The notes under the pieces are model-generated. The model saw only the letters and a program-made list of their open reading frames with translations, was not told the origin of the DNA and made no database searches. From CAZZKG01 sp964654825 (lineage in GTDB: Bacteria > Gemmatimonadota > CAZMKB01): a stretch of DNA of 6,434 bases. Within the stretch, counting starts at the first letter, position 1, and each line of letters starts with the position of its first letter. This document shows, one piece after another, positions 4,969-6,434 of the stretch. The stretch covers positions 1 through 6,434 of the forward strand of contig CAZZKG010000113.1 of the NCBI GenBank assembly GCA_964654825.1, written 5' to 3'. The position numbers and the translations under genes were made by a program.

Positions 4969-6434
4969 TCAGCCCACTTTTGATTTTAACTTCTCTTCCT
5001 GGCCCGCCCCGTCAGGCTCGATGACCCGGACAGAACCAAGCGCGTTCAATTCCGTCAGCTGCTCAAGTTCAAACGGGGAACCGACGGAATGATCAAAGTA
5101 ATCGATGAAAAATGCGAGGCCGAACGCACCGACCAGTCCGAAGAACAGGCCCAGCATTATGTTGTATGCCTTTCGCGGCTTGACCGGATCCTGGGGAACA
5201 TATGCAGGACTTATGACTCTGGCTTTCACCCCTCTCTCGGGCTTTACCCTCGATATCCGTGCCTCTTCCCACTGTTTCGAGAACATCGAATAGAGTTCGA
5301 GGTTGTCATCGATTCCGCGTTTTAACTGGGTGAGCTCGTATTCATCCTGGGCAAACTCCTGCATCTCCTTTTTGGTATTGTCGATCGAAGCTCTGAGTGC
5401 ATTCTCCTCGGTTTCCAGAATACTGATCGATGCTTCTTCCATGTCGATGATCTGCTGAATCTCCTGCTTTATTTTTGTCTTGATCGTCGATATCTGTTTT
5501 TCGAGGTCGACGACTTCCTGGTACTGGGGAGTGAACTTCTGAAGGAGGAGATCCCTTTGAAGTTCACGGTCCATCAGATCGCTCTCGAGCTTTTCGATGA
5601 ACTGCACCCGGCTCATGTTATCAGCTGAGCCGGTGGAAGGGATCCTCATCTCACCGCCGTTTTGCTGATGCTTTTTGATAACGGCAAGTTTCGCCTCCCT
5701 GCTTATCCGTCTCATTTTTACATCTGTCAGACTTTTTTCGTAATCCGCCAGCCTGGCTAAAAGAATTCCTCTCTGATCCTCCGGTGAGATCATGCCTTTC
5801 CGTTTCTTGTACTCGGTCTGACGCGACTCGAGTTCCCGCAGGTTTTTATCGGCAAGGTGCATCTGGTCTTCGAAGAACTGGTACGATTCAATGCCGTCTG
5901 CCAGCTCGAGCCGGTAGTTGACGTAGGTACTGATGACCTTCTCCAGCACATTTACGATCAGATGAGGATCTCGTCCCTCGTAAGCAATCTCAATCACGTT
6001 GCTGTTCTGCGAGTTGGAAACCGACAGTGTCTTCTCGAATCCCTCCACCGCTCTGTCGAATCTTCGTGCCGGATCAGTGTTGGAGGAAAACTTGCTGTCC
6101 CGGTCTAATTCATCCAGCTTGAGTTCACGCACGACCTGGACGGCCACCGGATGACTCGTGATGATGTCGATCTCCGTATTGATCCAGTTGAACCGATCAT
6201 AACCGTCCCGGAAGTTCTGTCCCAGAAGGAGTAATTTCTCAGAATCTACTTCCCGCTCGAGAATCAGCTTTGCGCTTGCCTCATAAACCGGCGGCCAGAG
6301 AATACTCCCGACGGTGACGATGGTGACTACGGTCACGAAGAAGGTGATGATAAGCTTTTTCCGTTTGAACACGACGTTCAGGATATTTACCAGCGATGCC
6401 GGCTTGTCATGCTCCTGGCCGTTTAAAGAATAGT
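4969..6434 (-). CDS. Wzz/GumC-type polysaccharide co-polymerase, chain-length determinant (5' end outside window)
   Basis: The frame stays open from the TGA at 4969 to the right edge, giving 487 visible residues. A GTG at 6372 could serve as start, but the 20 codons before it (SLVNILNVVFKRKK across the junction) look like the cytoplasmic N-terminus of this family and no ribosome-binding site precedes the GTG, so the true start is probably beyond 6434. A first membrane helix follows (LIITFFVTVVTIVTVGSIL, about 27-45), then the Wzz domain, then a long Glu/Lys/Gln-rich region with strong coiled-coil character (about 180-385). Next is the Pro-rich motif SPAYVPQDPVKPRK (408-421) before the second membrane helix (about 423-444) and a short cytoplasmic tail. 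The protein would form periplasmic oligomers that set polymer length or link polymerisation to export. There is no fused C-terminal kinase domain; the separate CpsD-like gene downstream fills that place. The length and long coiled coils resemble the GumC/XrtA-associated class more than short O-antigen Wzz proteins. Confidence 0.93.
   Translation of the reverse strand, partial: YSLNGQEHDKPASLVNILNVVFKRKKLIITFFVTVVTIVTVGSILWPPVYEASAKLILEREVDSEKLLLLGQNFRDGYDRFNWINTEIDIITSHPVAVQVVRELKLDELDRDSKFSSNTDPARRFDRAVEGFEKTLSVSNSQNSNVIEIAYEGRDPHLIVNVLEKVISTYVNYRLELADGIESYQFFEDQMHLADKNLRELESRQTEYKKRKGMISPEDQRGILLARLADYEKSLTDVKMRRISREAKLAVIKKHQQNGGEMRIPSTGSADNMSRVQFIEKLESDLMDRELQRDLLLQKFTPQYQEVVDLEKQISTIKTKIKQEIQQIIDMEEASISILETEENALRASIDNTKKEMQEFAQDEYELTQLKRGIDDNLELYSMFSKQWEEARISRVKPERGVKARVISPAYVPQDPVKPRKAYNIMLGLFFGLVGAFGLAFFIDYFDHSVGSPFELEQLTELNALGSVRVIEPDGAGQEEKLKSKVG

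Overview
The window reads as part of one bacterial envelope or exopolysaccharide gene cluster. All seven genes that I can support lie on the minus strand, so transcription runs from the right end (6434) to the left end (1). The clearest anchors are a Wzz/GumC-type chain-length protein with coiled coils between two membrane helices, an ExeA-like AAA ATPase, a CpsD/CapB-type P-loop protein and a membrane phosphoglycosyl transferase. Together they suggest a Gram-negative, or at least double-membraned, bacterium. The grouping resembles EPS loci associated with exosortase (XrtA/PEP-CTERM) in proteobacteria and several candidate phyla, but no exosortase is in the window. I cannot name the organism. 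Base composition looks near 50% GC, with an AT-rich dip around 2200-2300.

Layout in the order of transcription: (1) 6434-4969, polysaccharide co-polymerase, whose N-terminus lies beyond the window; (2) 4903-3785, AAA ATPase with a C-terminal membrane anchor; (3) 3692-2841, CpsD/CapB-like protein whose Walker A lysine is replaced by serine; (4) 2777-2265, small protein that aligns with the GGDEF fold but has lost the signature; (5) 2272-1493, sugar-1-phosphate transferase (monotopic PGT family), overlapping gene 4 by 8 bases; (6) 1480-413, Gfo/Idh/MocA-family sugar-nucleotide oxidoreductase (WbpB/WlbA-like); (7) 453-1, left-handed beta-helix acyltransferase (WbpD/WlbB-like), overlapping gene 6 by 41 bases and cut by the window edge. 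Gaps are 65, 92 and 63 bases in the upstream half. The last four genes overlap or sit 12 bases apart, which suggests a translationally coupled operon. I found no convincing promoter or strong terminator, and no RNA gene, mobile element or CRISPR array.

Proposed working scheme: the sugar transferase loads the first sugar phosphate on a polyprenyl carrier. The oxidoreductase and acyltransferase help make an acylated amino sugar for the repeat unit. The co-polymerase and its two cytoplasmic NTPase-like partners control chain length or export. The most interesting feature is that two proteins of the control module look like pseudo-enzymes: the tyrosine-kinase homologue lacks its catalytic P-loop lysine, and the GGDEF homologue lacks GGDEF. 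That leaves the AAA ATPase as the only protein here with an intact P-loop.
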